This document shows, piece after piece, positions 46,085 to 54,881 of a stretch of DNA of 64,000 bases. Below the pieces are notes generated by a model that had not been told where the DNA came from, did not search any database, and saw nothing but the letters and a program-made list of their open reading frames with translations. Source of the DNA: G051132615 sp051132615 (GTDB lineage: Bacteria > Pseudomonadota > Gammaproteobacteria > Burkholderiales > Neisseriaceae); NCBI RefSeq assembly GCF_051132615.1, contig NZ_CP152375.1:3100001-3164000 (forward strand). Direction: 5' to 3'. A program made the position numbers and the translations under genes. The number at the start of each line of letters is the position of its first letter. Within the stretch, counting starts at the first letter, position 1.

Positions 46085-46381
46085 ATGAATGATATGATCA
46101 GATGCAAAGGTTGTGGAAAAGAACTACACTATACAGCCATTACTTGCCCACAATGTGGAGCACAAATAAAACCTGTTGGACAAAAAAACAAACTGGCCGC
46201 GGCATTACTTGCTTTCTTTTTAGGGAGTTTTGGTTTACATAAGTTTTATTTAGGTAAACCCATACAAGGTTTGCTTTATTTACTTTTTTGTTGGACTTTT
46301 ATTCCTGGTGTCATTTCTTTTATTGAATCAATTATTTATTTATGTACTTCAGATGAAAATTTTGCCAAGAAATATGGCTAA
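46085..46381 (+). CDS. TM2-domain membrane protein with N-terminal zinc ribbon
   Basis: 98 residues. A zinc-ribbon head (IRCKGCGKELHYTAITCPQC, four Cys in two CxxC pairs) is followed by a TM2 domain: KLAAALLAFFLGSFGLHKFY, LGKPIQGLLYLLFC and PGVISFIESIIYL form two membrane helices joined by the conserved G..G.H.FYLGK loop. Such proteins are common and of unknown function. The start ATG follows AAGGATTTTAA. The gene stands alone between marC and the DUF4184 gene. Confidence 0.9.
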   Translation: MNDMIRCKGCGKELHYTAITCPQCGAQIKPVGQKNKLAAALLAFFLGSFGLHKFYLGKPIQGLLYLLFCWTFIPGVISFIESIIYLCTSDENFAKKYG

Positions 46382-46429
46382 TATTTTTAGCATCAACCAC
46401 AAATTATTTTTGGTTAAGTTGATTTAAAC

Positions 46430-47164
46430 ATGCCTTTTACATTTGCACACCCAGCAATTATTCTTCCTTGTAATAGACTACCCCGTTTCTTTTCTTTAAC
46501 GGGGTTAATTATTGGCAGCATGTCACCTGATTTTGAACACTTCATAAGAATGAACATCAAAAGCAATATCAGCCATAGTATACTTGGCCTATTTTTATTT
46601 GACCTCCCCATAAGCATTATCATTGCATTTATTTTTCATTATTTGATTCGTAATACCTTAATTGACCATTTGCCTTTCTTTCTACAACAACGTTTTTTAT
46701 CATTTAAATCATTTTCCTTTTATCAATATACAAAAAAATACTGGTTTATTTTGGTTTACTCTATATTAATCGGTGCACTATCTCATCTATTTTGGGATAG
46801 TTTCACTCATTACACTGGTTATTTTGTGCAAATCTTTCCTCTTCTACAGCAAACCATTAACCTAACCAGTCAATTCAATGTGCCTGTATTTAAAATACTT
46901 CAGCATGGCAGCACTTTTATCGGATTATTATTGATTATCAAATACATCATCCAATTACCACGATCCACCGTTGCCGTTGCCCCCAGATGCCTTAATTATT
47001 GGTACACTATAATGGCAATAGCTATTGCCATTGTTCTATTAAAAATAGTTTTTCATTCTGGTTCAGTATCACTTGGTTTATTCGTTGTTTATACAATCAC
47101 AGCTTTATTTATTGCACTGACCATTACTTCTATTTGTTTTACACCAATAAAAAAGCCTGTTTAA
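46430..47164 (+). CDS. DUF4184-family membrane protein
   Basis: 244 residues with about six hydrophobic segments. The N-terminus MPFTFAHPAIILPC and then TGLIIGSMSPDFEHFIRM are the DUF4184 signature, with conserved His and Asp/Glu residues as in metal-dependent membrane hydrolases of the YdjM/LexA-regulated type. SILIGALSHLFWDSFTHYTG (about 117-136) adds a His-Asp-His set that could complete a metal site. The activity is not established for the family. The stop codon lies inside the stem of the downstream terminator. Confidence 0.85.
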   Translation: MPFTFAHPAIILPCNRLPRFFSLTGLIIGSMSPDFEHFIRMNIKSNISHSILGLFLFDLPISIIIAFIFHYLIRNTLIDHLPFFLQQRFLSFKSFSFYQYTKKYWFILVYSILIGALSHLFWDSFTHYTGYFVQIFPLLQQTINLTSQFNVPVFKILQHGSTFIGLLLIIKYIIQLPRSTVAVAPRCLNYWYTIMAIAIAIVLLKIVFHSGSVSLGLFVVYTITALFIALTITSICFTPIKKPV

Positions 47165-47178
47165 AAACAGGCTTTTTT
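47149..47178. terminator. Bidirectional terminator overlapping the end of the DUF4184 gene
   Basis: AAAAAAGCCTGTTT pairs with AAACAGGCTTTTTT around a two-base loop. Its left arm contains the last codons of the plus-strand gene ending at 47164; the minus-strand AIM24 gene ends at 47198. Confidence 0.9.
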
Positions 47179-47197
47179 GACCTCAAGACACCATTAA

Positions 47198-47887
47198 TTA
47201 ACCTGCACCATAATAAACTTCTTCATATGGTTGAACAACAACCCACCCCTCACCAACAAATTTCATTTGAACGGTTTCACCAGAAGTGCGTCCAATTAAA
47301 GTCGAAAACGAAATATCAGTAGCAAATTCGGGTGACAAACTTCCTGACCACGCAACAGTAGCATTAGGGTCTGTAAATACTGGTCCAGTTTCTTTGCTGA
47401 CTTTTAAAGTTAATGGTTCATAATGACACGTAATGGCCACTATACCAGAACCACTCAATTTCATATTAAATAAACCACCAGAGAGCATCCCCGCCATTTT
47501 TCTCATCATGGATATTTTAAAGTCTATTGTTTTTTCCAATGCCAAGACATCATTACCATTCACAAAAATAGTGTCATTGTTTAGTCTTAACAGCATGATC
47601 TTTTTCCCTTGATCAGCTAGGTACACTCTTCCCTGACCTTCTACCTTCATCAGCTGTAACCCCTCGGCTGATATGGCTTTTTTCAACAAAGTACCCAGTC
47701 CTTGTTCTAAAATACCTTGTCGGGTAAATTTAACATTGCCAGTACGTGCAACCATTGCACCTGCCTTTGCCCAAATCATATCCTGTACTCTAACTTCTAA
47801 AGTTCTTGGACTTTCCAATTCAAAGTTTTCAGAAGTAATGTCTTTTTCCTGATACGATGACACAAAGTCGTTAATATTTTTAATCAT
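47198..47887 (-). CDS. AIM24/TIGR00266-family protein
   Basis: 229 residues of mostly beta structure. VQDMIWAKAGAMVARTGNVK and GQGRVYLADQGKKIMLLRLN, followed by FVNGNDVLALEKTIDFKI and PEFATDISFSTLIGRTSGET, are the AIM24 (TIGR00266) pattern. FVGEGWVVVQPYEE is the conserved C-terminus. The family forms a barrel-like fold related to tryptophan-RNA-binding attenuator proteins; its bacterial function is unknown. No operon partner: its neighbours are a convergent gene and, upstream on the same strand, a large regulator 88 bases away. Confidence 0.88.
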   Translation of the reverse strand: MIKNINDFVSSYQEKDITSENFELESPRTLEVRVQDMIWAKAGAMVARTGNVKFTRQGILEQGLGTLLKKAISAEGLQLMKVEGQGRVYLADQGKKIMLLRLNNDTIFVNGNDVLALEKTIDFKISMMRKMAGMLSGGLFNMKLSGSGIVAITCHYEPLTLKVSKETGPVFTDPNATVAWSGSLSPEFATDISFSTLIGRTSGETVQMKFVGEGWVVVQPYEEVYYGAG

Positions 47888-47975
47888 TTATATTATCCTT
47901 AAATTTCCTGAATCTGTATTATGCATGATTTTTTGTTAAAAGCTCATCAATAATCAACTATATTACTTAAAGTCA

Positions 47976-50345
47976 CTAGAGCATCTTCCGTAACTCATAA
48001 AAATGTATGGCGTTAATATCCAGCTCACTTAATACTGCCCAAGGATTGTGGATATACTCATCAAATACCGTTAAATATGGCGCTGACTGCTTCAAATACG
48101 CCACCATTTCCTCATCTTTTCCATATTTCGTTTGAAATAATTCAAATTGGCGGTATAAAGCGCCATGCTGTTGATCAAAAATAAATTTTCTGACCTGATA
48201 GTGTCCAGAATCAAGTCCATGAATAATAAATTTTTTCTCTTTTTTGAAGTTCTTGATCAAGTGTTCTTTGATGGAAATATAGGGATTAAAAGCTGTGGTA
48301 TTAGTAAAGACAATCTGATAGCCAAAATACGTTTTGGTGATTAAATAATTGTGACCTTTTGCAATTATTTGCCCTTGCAAGCGCTGTGTAAATTTTAAAA
48401 CATGAAAAGCTGGTCTTTTGGTATTATAGATATAAAATAATGCCAAACTACTGGTATCTATTCGTTCAGGTAAGGTTTCTTGTTGAATTTCAGCATTAAT
48501 CCAAAAACCAATTCCAGCAATTTGGGCAGAAACACTAATCAATGTATTGAATATTAACGCGCCTCGAAAAAAACGGCCATTGGTGTGGCGGGTATTCCCC
48601 GTTAACGTATTCCAAGTAAGCAAATACAAGGGTATATTCATATCATGATATTTAAGTGCATTTTTTAAATTGTGGGTTTTCTCCTGAATATAACGCTCAC
48701 TGTCTGCAAATGACTTACTGCCAATCTGGGTAAAACTTACCTGTTCATTTGGATTGGCTGAATAACCTAAAAAATCGGCTATTTGAGCCATTTTACTTTG
48801 AAAAAATACATCTTTTTTCATGGTTTCCAAACCAGAAAAATGAAAAAACACACCCACTTTAGCATTATGTAACCAAGAGCGAATCATTTTTTTTAAAATA
48901 AAAAAACCTTTTTCAAAGTCAACACTTTCAGCCACTTCTTTATTCTCTGCATAATAAATAAACCGCCATTTTTGGACATAATTTATACCAAATAAATTGA
49001 CATTATGTTCAACAAATTTTGCCAGTTTTTGAATATACGAGGTTAAATCAGAATAAACATTCTTATGAGCTATACGTACAAATAAAGCAATATTATTTTG
49101 CTTTAAAAAAGAAATCGCATGGTCACTATTTGTATAGGGAGAAAAAGATGGAATGGGCTCATCTGTTTGGTACTCTGGTAAAATAGCACTACCTGAAATA
49201 AGATGATGAATTTCAACATAATCAAGACGAGCTTCTTGCTTAATCATAGACAGTTGTTGTTGAACGTTTTGCTTTAATACTTCGCTTAGTTCCCCTACAC
49301 TCACAATATACTCCAGACTGGATAAATGATGTGGTTTTTTATCCAAATCAATATCAATAACCTGTTCTTCTATAGGGTAATACTGTTCATTTAATGGCTC
49401 TTGTGACGAATGTAAATTAATGCTATCGGCAAGTAAAGACAATAGCTCCATCGAGTCTACTTCTGCAATACGCATTTGTTCCATCACAATATCAGTATTG
49501 CTTTTATTGGTAAAAATAGCTTGTCCAGAATCATGGTTTTTATAGCTTTCCCTAAATTTATTAGGCGTTTGATTGTAAACGTTTTTAAAAAGCTGAATAA
49601 ATTGTTTGGTATTGGAAAAACCATGTTCTTGGATAATCTGGTATACAGGTTTAGATGTATTGACTAAATCATGAACACAATGCTCAAACTTTATTTTGGT
49701 TAAATATTGAATAAAACTTAAACCAACCTCTTTTTTAAATAAACGAGAAAGGTACGCAAATGATATATGCTCTGAATCAGCGACCGCTTTTAAAGAAACA
49801 TTTTGATTATAATGGTCTTCTAAAAAGCGAATGATTTTATCTATCCGTTTACTGTATGAACTGTTCAATTTTTGATTAGACAAATCTTCTTCTTTAAAAT
49901 AAAGAACCAAAATCAATAAAATTTCTGACAAAAACTTATTGATTTCTAAAGCAGTAAAATCAATATTATTCCGAATATAACTGGTGAGCATTCTGGCCAA
50001 TAATACTTTAATTGCTGTTGTATATTTACGTTTAAACCCTGGTTGTTGATCTGGTACCAACGTAAACTTATGATGGAAGTATTCTTTAAAATATCGAGCA
50101 AAATAATGGTTAGATACTTCTAAACGAATCACAATATTATCTTGATCACTACTGATTTCATATTGGTGGTTTTTGTTAATCAATAACACATCATCTGGAT
50201 ATAAATGAATACACATTTCTTCACTACCAACATCTACGCTGCCTTTTAACACATATAATAATGTGATACCACTGTATCCTGATTTTGATAAAGACATAAT
50301 TTTATGAACATCTAAATGGTATTCAGCAAGGCTTTTGTCTGACAT
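47976..50345 (-). CDS. AraC-family regulator fused to a GH39-like domain
   Basis: 789 residues. An N-terminal cupin sensor (about 20-95, LLYVLKGSVDVGSEEMCIHL), an AraC/XylS double helix-turn-helix (about 165-265, VADSEHISFAYLSRLFKKEV, then HGFSNTKQFIQLFKNVYNQT) and a C-terminal domain of over 450 residues that resembles a glycoside hydrolase 39 TIM barrel (NYVQKWRFIYYAENKE in the position of the usual WNEP strand, with weak conservation). This architecture is common in Firmicutes regulators of sugar genes and rare in proteobacteria, which suggests horizontal transfer. The GH39-like part probably binds a ligand rather than cutting it. It is divergent from an amidohydrolase and transporter pair that it probably controls. 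Confidence 0.85.
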   Translation of the reverse strand: MSDKSLAEYHLDVHKIMSLSKSGYSGITLLYVLKGSVDVGSEEMCIHLYPDDVLLINKNHQYEISSDQDNIVIRLEVSNHYFARYFKEYFHHKFTLVPDQQPGFKRKYTTAIKVLLARMLTSYIRNNIDFTALEINKFLSEILLILVLYFKEEDLSNQKLNSSYSKRIDKIIRFLEDHYNQNVSLKAVADSEHISFAYLSRLFKKEVGLSFIQYLTKIKFEHCVHDLVNTSKPVYQIIQEHGFSNTKQFIQLFKNVYNQTPNKFRESYKNHDSGQAIFTNKSNTDIVMEQMRIAEVDSMELLSLLADSINLHSSQEPLNEQYYPIEEQVIDIDLDKKPHHLSSLEYIVSVGELSEVLKQNVQQQLSMIKQEARLDYVEIHHLISGSAILPEYQTDEPIPSFSPYTNSDHAISFLKQNNIALFVRIAHKNVYSDLTSYIQKLAKFVEHNVNLFGINYVQKWRFIYYAENKEVAESVDFEKGFFILKKMIRSWLHNAKVGVFFHFSGLETMKKDVFFQSKMAQIADFLGYSANPNEQVSFTQIGSKSFADSERYIQEKTHNLKNALKYHDMNIPLYLLTWNTLTGNTRHTNGRFFRGALIFNTLISVSAQIAGIGFWINAEIQQETLPERIDTSSLALFYIYNTKRPAFHVLKFTQRLQGQIIAKGHNYLITKTYFGYQIVFTNTTAFNPYISIKEHLIKNFKKEKKFIIHGLDSGHYQVRKFIFDQQHGALYRQFELFQTKYGKDEEMVAYLKQSAPYLTVFDEYIHNPWAVLSELDINAIHFYELRKML

Positions 50346-50411
50346 GGGTGCTTCTCCATTTTAAAAAAATTGTGATTCATTTATTTCGAATAACAGACAG
50401 ACCATACACCA

Positions 50412-50446
50412 TTTTATCAAAAAAAGAATGTATTTTTTTGACAAAA
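50412..50446. promoter_or_regulatory. Long inverted repeat in the divergent AraC/amidohydrolase promoter
   Basis: TTTTATCAAAAAAA (50412-50425) and TTTTTTTGACAAAA (50433-50446) are inverted arms of 14 bases with one mismatch and a seven-base spacer. It lies between the regulator start (50345) and the amidohydrolase start (50583). Either an operator or a bidirectional hairpin; its place favours an operator for the regulator. Confidence 0.5.
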
Positions 50447-50582
50447 CAAAAATCAATCATAAAAAATTTACCACAAATATGCTTTTTTGCAAAAAAATAC
50501 ATCTTCTTTATTACCTAAAATTTGCCTAAAATGGCTACAGTAATATCTTAATACAAGAAAATATTTATCGGAGGTAATAGCC

Positions 50583-51755
50583 ATGAGTCAAAATATTATT
50601 GATACAATAAAAGCCAATGCAGAAAAATTTACCGAAATCAGACATCAAATTCATAAACATCCTGAACTTGGATTCGAAGAACAAGTCACCAGTGATCTGG
50701 TTGCCGCAAAATTGCAAGAATGGGGCTATGAAGTTCATCGTGGTTTGGCTAAAACAGGTGTAGTGGGTACTTTAAAAGTAGGAAATGGCACTAAACGTTT
50801 AGGTATTCGTGCAGATATGGATGCGTTACCAATTGTAGAAAATAATGGTAAAGCATGGAGTAGCACTATTCCAGAAAAATTCCATGGTTGTGGGCATGAT
50901 GGCCATACAACTATTTTATTGGCTGCGGCTGAATATCTGGCTAAAACCAAAAACTTTGATGGCACCTTACATCTTATTTTTCAACCTGCCGAAGAATTAC
51001 TATATGGTGGCAAAGTCATGCTAGATGACGGTTTATTTAAACTATTTCCTTGCGACATGATCTATGCGCTACACAATATGCCAGGATTAAAAACAGGTGA
51101 GTTTTATTTTAAAGAAGGCCCATTTATGGCTTCGTCTGACACCATCCATATTGAAGTTAACGGTGTAGGTGGACATGGCGCAATTCCAGAAAAAACAGTA
51201 GATGCCACATTGGTTGCATCTCATATTGTCATTGCTTTACAAAGTATTGTTTCTAGAAATGTCAGCCCATTTGAACAAGCAGTTGTAACTGTGGGTTGCT
51301 TCCAATCTGGCGATGCACCAAATGTTGTCAATGGTAAAGCTTTATTAAAACTGAGTGTCAGAGCTTTACATCCAGAAGTACGTAAGCTTTTATTAAAACG
51401 AATTCCAGAAATTGCACAAGCACAAGCGCAAAGTTTTGGTGCTTCAGTTGAGATTACTCATGTTAATGGTAGTCCTGTTTTGATGAATGGAAAAGAAGCA
51501 ACCGATTTTGGTATTCAAGTAGCAAGAAATTTAGTTGGAGAAGCAAATGTACACACTGATGCTGCACCTATGATGGGTAGTGAAGATTTTGCGTTTATGC
51601 TCGAAGCCAATCCAAATGGCTCTTATCTGTTTATTGGTAACGGAGACGAACCTGGTTCTTGCATGGTTCACAATCCTGGCTATGACTTTAACGACGAAAT
51701 TATTACACCAGCAGCAGCATTCTGGGGAGCTTTAACAGAAGCTTACTTAAAGTAA
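50583..51755 (+). CDS. M20-family amidohydrolase (hippurate hydrolase / N-acyl amino acid deacylase type)
   Basis: 390 residues. IRHQIHKHPELGFEEQVTSD opens the M20D fold; RADMDALPIVE, HGCGHDGHTTILLAAAEYL and FQPAEE supply the metal-site Cys/His and the catalytic Glu; GVGGHGAIPEKTVD is the dimerisation-domain motif with its substrate His. The enzyme cleaves an N-acyl group or similar amide from an amino acid in the cytoplasm. GGAGG lies seven bases before the ATG. An MFS transporter gene follows after 157 bases with a large inverted repeat between them, so the pair looks like an uptake-and-cleavage module under the divergent AraC/GH39-like regulator. Confidence 0.92.
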   Translation: MSQNIIDTIKANAEKFTEIRHQIHKHPELGFEEQVTSDLVAAKLQEWGYEVHRGLAKTGVVGTLKVGNGTKRLGIRADMDALPIVENNGKAWSSTIPEKFHGCGHDGHTTILLAAAEYLAKTKNFDGTLHLIFQPAEELLYGGKVMLDDGLFKLFPCDMIYALHNMPGLKTGEFYFKEGPFMASSDTIHIEVNGVGGHGAIPEKTVDATLVASHIVIALQSIVSRNVSPFEQAVVTVGCFQSGDAPNVVNGKALLKLSVRALHPEVRKLLLKRIPEIAQAQAQSFGASVEITHVNGSPVLMNGKEATDFGIQVARNLVGEANVHTDAAPMMGSEDFAFMLEANPNGSYLFIGNGDEPGSCMVHNPGYDFNDEIITPAAAFWGALTEAYLK

Positions 51756-51770
51756 GATAAGCCAGAGCAT

Positions 51771-51824
51771 CGGAGTAAAGCTGGGAAACCCAGTCAGTTG
51801 CTCATCCCAACCAGCTTTACTCCG
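51771..51824. repeat. Perfect 14-bp inverted repeat between amidohydrolase and transporter genes
   Basis: CGGAGTAAAGCTGG (51771-51784) and CCAGCTTTACTCCG (51811-51824) enclose 26 bases, with a nested CTGGG-AAA-CCCAG hairpin on the left arm. It is GC-richer than its surroundings and has no T run, so it is not a standard terminator. It may be an mRNA-stabilising or processing element, or a mobile palindromic unit. Confidence 0.7.
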
Positions 51825-51912
51825 CTTGTATTGGCGACAAATTTAAATATTTTTTTATATATATTCCAATAAATAATTATCATTAAATTCAAATATTGAA
51901 GAAGGATTTACT

Positions 51913-53289
51913 ATGGAAACAAGTAACTATAAGGGCAGCGACAAACTGACTTTGGGTATTGTATTAGGTGTACTGACCTTTTGGTTGTTTGCACAATCAT
52001 TAGTCAATGTTGCCCCTGCTATACAAAGTGATTTAGGCATCCCAATGGAGTCCTTGAATCTTGCCATCAGCTTAACGGCTTTATTTTCTGGCTGTTTTAT
52101 CGTGGTAGCAGGAGGTTTAGCTGATAAACTTGGACGGGTTAAATTTACTTATATTGGTTTTATTTTAAGTATTATTGGTTCTTTATTGCTGATTTTGGCA
52201 AATGGTGCGGTCATGTTTTCTATTGGTCGAATTATCCAAGGTTTATCTGGTGCCTGTATTATGCCCGCTACCCTTGCGCTAATGAAAACCTATTTCGATG
52301 GAAAAGAACGCCAACGAGCATTAAGCTTTTGGTCTATTGGTTCATGGGGCGGTTCTGGTGTCTGCTCTTTAGCAGGCGGTGCCATTGCTACTTATATGGG
52401 TTGGAAATGGATTTTTATTTTCTCAATTATCTGTGCTTTATTAGGTATGTTATTAATCAAAGGCACACCTGAAAGTAAAGTAACAGATGAGAACCAATCT
52501 AAGTTTGATTATTCTGGATTGGTCACTTTTGTTATTGCACTGGTTTCTTTAAACCTTGTCATTACTAAGGGCGCATCTTTTGGTTGGACAAGTGCAGAAA
52601 CTTTAGGTTTGGCTGCACTCTGTGCTGTTGCAATCATTACATTCTTTGCTATTGAGTTAAAGAAAAAAAGCGCCAGTTTTATTGACTTTTCTTTATTCAA
52701 AAATAAACCTTATAGTGGTGCCGCTTTCTCTAACTTTATGTTAAATGCTGTTGCAGGAACCCTAATTGTCGCCAACATGTACGTTCAAAATGGTCGTAAC
52801 TTTACTTCATTCCAATCTGGTATGTTATCAATTGGTTACTTAATTGCCGTTTTAGCCATGATTCGCGTTGGTGAAAAATTATTACAAAAAGTGGGTGCAA
52901 AAAAACCAATGATTTGGGGAACATTAATTACAGGCACTGGCGTGGGATTAATGGCCTTAACTTTCTTACCTAATACTGCTTATGTTGCGGTTGTATTGAT
53001 TGGTTATATTTTCTTCGGTTTAGGTTTGGGTTTTTACGCAACTCCTTCTACCGATACAGCCATTTCCAATGCTCCAGCTGATAAAGTAGGTGTTGCATCA
53101 GGCATTTATAAAATGGCCAGCTCATTAGGTGGTGCATTTGGGGTTGCTATTTCTGCATCCGTTTATACCGCTTTACTCCCATCAGGTACCTCTGTGGCAG
53201 CAACTGTTGGCTTATTGGTTAACGTGGGCTTTTGTATCTTATCTTTCTTAGCAATTGTCTTTATGGTACCCAAAAATGCTGGCAAATAA
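51913..53289 (+). CDS. MFS transporter, DHA2-like
   Basis: 458 residues with at least 12 hydrophobic segments. LGVLTFWLFAQSLVNVAPAI, VVAGGLADKLGRVKFTYIGF (loop 2-3 motif A), IGRIIQGLSGACIMPATLAL and GSWGGSGVCSLAGGAIATYM (antiporter motif C-like) place it in the drug:H+ antiporter-2 type, but these are also used for substrate uptake and efflux of organic acids. It follows the amidohydrolase, so its substrate is probably the acylated amino acid or the released product. A ribosome site AGAAGGA lies upstream, and a terminator follows. Confidence 0.9.
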   Translation: METSNYKGSDKLTLGIVLGVLTFWLFAQSLVNVAPAIQSDLGIPMESLNLAISLTALFSGCFIVVAGGLADKLGRVKFTYIGFILSIIGSLLLILANGAVMFSIGRIIQGLSGACIMPATLALMKTYFDGKERQRALSFWSIGSWGGSGVCSLAGGAIATYMGWKWIFIFSIICALLGMLLIKGTPESKVTDENQSKFDYSGLVTFVIALVSLNLVITKGASFGWTSAETLGLAALCAVAIITFFAIELKKKSASFIDFSLFKNKPYSGAAFSNFMLNAVAGTLIVANMYVQNGRNFTSFQSGMLSIGYLIAVLAMIRVGEKLLQKVGAKKPMIWGTLITGTGVGLMALTFLPNTAYVAVVLIGYIFFGLGLGFYATPSTDTAISNAPADKVGVASGIYKMASSLGGAFGVAISASVYTALLPSGTSVAATVGLLVNVGFCILSFLAIVFMVPKNAGK

Positions 53290-53310
53290 ACTTTAATTCA
53301 CTTTCTTAAT

Positions 53311-53350
53311 AAACAACTCAAGGCTTAAAAACTTGAGTTGTTTGTTTATT
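53311..53350. terminator. Bidirectional terminator after the MFS gene
   Basis: AAACAACTCAAG pairs with CTTGAGTTGTTT around a loop of nine bases, then TGTTTATT. It separates the convergent genes ending at 53289 and 53357. Confidence 0.8.
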
Positions 53351-53356
53351 GGCAAG

Positions 53357-54187
53357 TCATTTTTCAAGGACTAAAGCCAAAGTATCACTTTGCTCACAAT
53401 TAGTTACACCTGCAACATCACCATAAACACCAATCACATTAAAACCTGCTGCTTTGACTTCGGCAACGATATGTTCTTTAGAAAAATATTGATGCCAAAT
53501 ATTATAAACCTTATATTGTTCTGCAAAAAATACTGCTGTTTGCTCTAAAGTAACGTATTCTGGGTAATATATACTTCTGGATAATGCGATATAAGGTTCT
53601 TCTTGCCAAAACCCACCTTCTTGTTGAATGGTCCAATTTTGGTTTTCTTCAAAAGACTGAAATTTTTTGATGCTAAACACATCTAAAATAAATCGCCCCC
53701 CAATTTTTAAACTCTGATAGATATTATTTAAAAGGATTTTTCTATTTTCTTGGGCTAAAGCACCATAATCACAATAAATCAATACGGCCAAATCATAATG
53801 ATTGTTCTCTTGCCAAGATAAATAGTTTTGATACTCATAAATAATAGACAATTTATTTTTTTGTGCACATTCTTTTGCATACTCAATTGATCGAAAAGAA
53901 AAATCAATCCCTTTAACCTGATATCCTTTTTGAGCAAATCTTTGTGAATATAATCCTGGCCCGCATCCCAAATCAATTAACTGTGTGAACAAAGATGAAG
54001 GTGCAATTTGGCTGATCCAATTCACAGAAGCATCAATAAAAACACCCTTCCTACTTGCACCTTCAGAATCAGGGTCTAAATGTGCAGCCAACAATTGTTT
54101 TGAAATATGATCCTCTTGCCAAAAAGTATTATCTGCCCCCTCAAATGGCTCTGGCAAACTCAAATGGCTCATCACTTGTGCTAACAT
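53357..54187 (-). CDS. Class I SAM-dependent methyltransferase
   Basis: 276 residues. LIDLGCGPGLYSQRFAQKGY is motif I; VKGIDFSFRSIEYAKECA and YDLAVLIYCDYGAL are motifs II and IV, with the YCD triad of small-molecule methyltransferases. The N-terminal lead (about 60 residues, including LPEPFEGADNTFWQEDHISK) and the C-terminal beta part are family-specific. The substrate is unknown. The start ATG at 54187 has no strong ribosome site. It is not related closely to the methyltransferase at 19742. Confidence 0.88.
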   Translation of the reverse strand: MLAQVMSHLSLPEPFEGADNTFWQEDHISKQLLAAHLDPDSEGASRKGVFIDASVNWISQIAPSSLFTQLIDLGCGPGLYSQRFAQKGYQVKGIDFSFRSIEYAKECAQKNKLSIIYEYQNYLSWQENNHYDLAVLIYCDYGALAQENRKILLNNIYQSLKIGGRFILDVFSIKKFQSFEENQNWTIQQEGGFWQEEPYIALSRSIYYPEYVTLEQTAVFFAEQYKVYNIWHQYFSKEHIVAEVKAAGFNVIGVYGDVAGVTNCEQSDTLALVLEK

Positions 54188-54364
54188 AACTTTATATCCT
54201 ATTTTTCAATCAAAATGAAACCTAATTTGTCATAATTTTCTCAAGAGGCTGGTGTGAAAATAATCCTTCAGTTTTCACAACATCAATTCATTTGTTATTT
54301 TCCATCTTTTAGGTAAAATCCTCATACACAATACCATTTATACAGAAAATTAATATTTTAAGCC

Positions 54365-54829
54365 ATGACTCAAAAAACCTATGACCCCACTCAAAAAACA
54401 TTTTTAGAACGTGTATTTCATGCGCTTTGTTTTGAATGCATTGCCACATTAATCTGTGCGCCATTATTTGCATTTATTATGAATAAGTCTATTCTTAGCA
54501 TGGGCATACTGACCATCATGTTTGCCTCCATCGCCATGATATGGAATATCATCTACACTTTTTTATTTGACCAAATATATAGAAAATATCAGCTTCCCAG
54601 AACTGTTCGTACCCGTTTAATTCATGCTGTTTGTTTTGAAGTTGGTTTGATTTTTATTCTGGTGCCTTTAGCAGCATGGTGGCTATCAGTTAGCCTCATT
54701 GTGGCATTTTTTATGGAAATAGGCATGATTTTATTCTTTTTGCCCTATACTGTTATCTATAACTGGATATATGACTCAACGCGTAAACATCTATGGGTGC
54801 GGAAAAATACACCTATTTCACAACACTAA
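54365..54829 (+). CDS. PACE-family multidrug efflux transporter (AceI-like)
   Basis: 154 residues with four membrane helices arranged as two tandem bacterial-transmembrane-pair domains. RVFHALCFECIATLICAPLF and RLIHAVCFEVGLIFILVPLA are the two repeated helix-1 motifs (xxHAxxFExxxx) with the membrane Glu that couples proton transport; FASIAMIWNIIYTFLFDQIY carries the Asn and Trp of the family, and FFLPYTVIYNWIYD is the paired fourth helix. Family members export biocides such as chlorhexidine and short-chain diamines. It stands alone and is followed by a bidirectional terminator. Confidence 0.92.
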   Translation: MTQKTYDPTQKTFLERVFHALCFECIATLICAPLFAFIMNKSILSMGILTIMFASIAMIWNIIYTFLFDQIYRKYQLPRTVRTRLIHAVCFEVGLIFILVPLAAWWLSVSLIVAFFMEIGMILFFLPYTVIYNWIYDSTRKHLWVRKNTPISQH

Positions 54830-54844
54830 CCAATCATTTTCATA

Positions 54845-54874
54845 AAAAACGAGACAAGATCTGTCTCGTTTTTA
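54845..54874. terminator. Bidirectional terminator between PACE gene and ABC operon
   Basis: AAAAACGAGACA pairs with TGTCTCGTTTTT around a five-base loop. It lies 16 bases after the PACE stop and eight bases from the end of the ABC ATPase gene. Confidence 0.9.
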
Positions 54875-54881
54875 TTTACTA

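Noticed and set aside
47976..50345. A secreted or active glycoside hydrolase
   Set aside because: The GH39-like domain is fused behind an AraC DNA-binding domain, has no signal peptide, and its catalytic WNEP motif is eroded.
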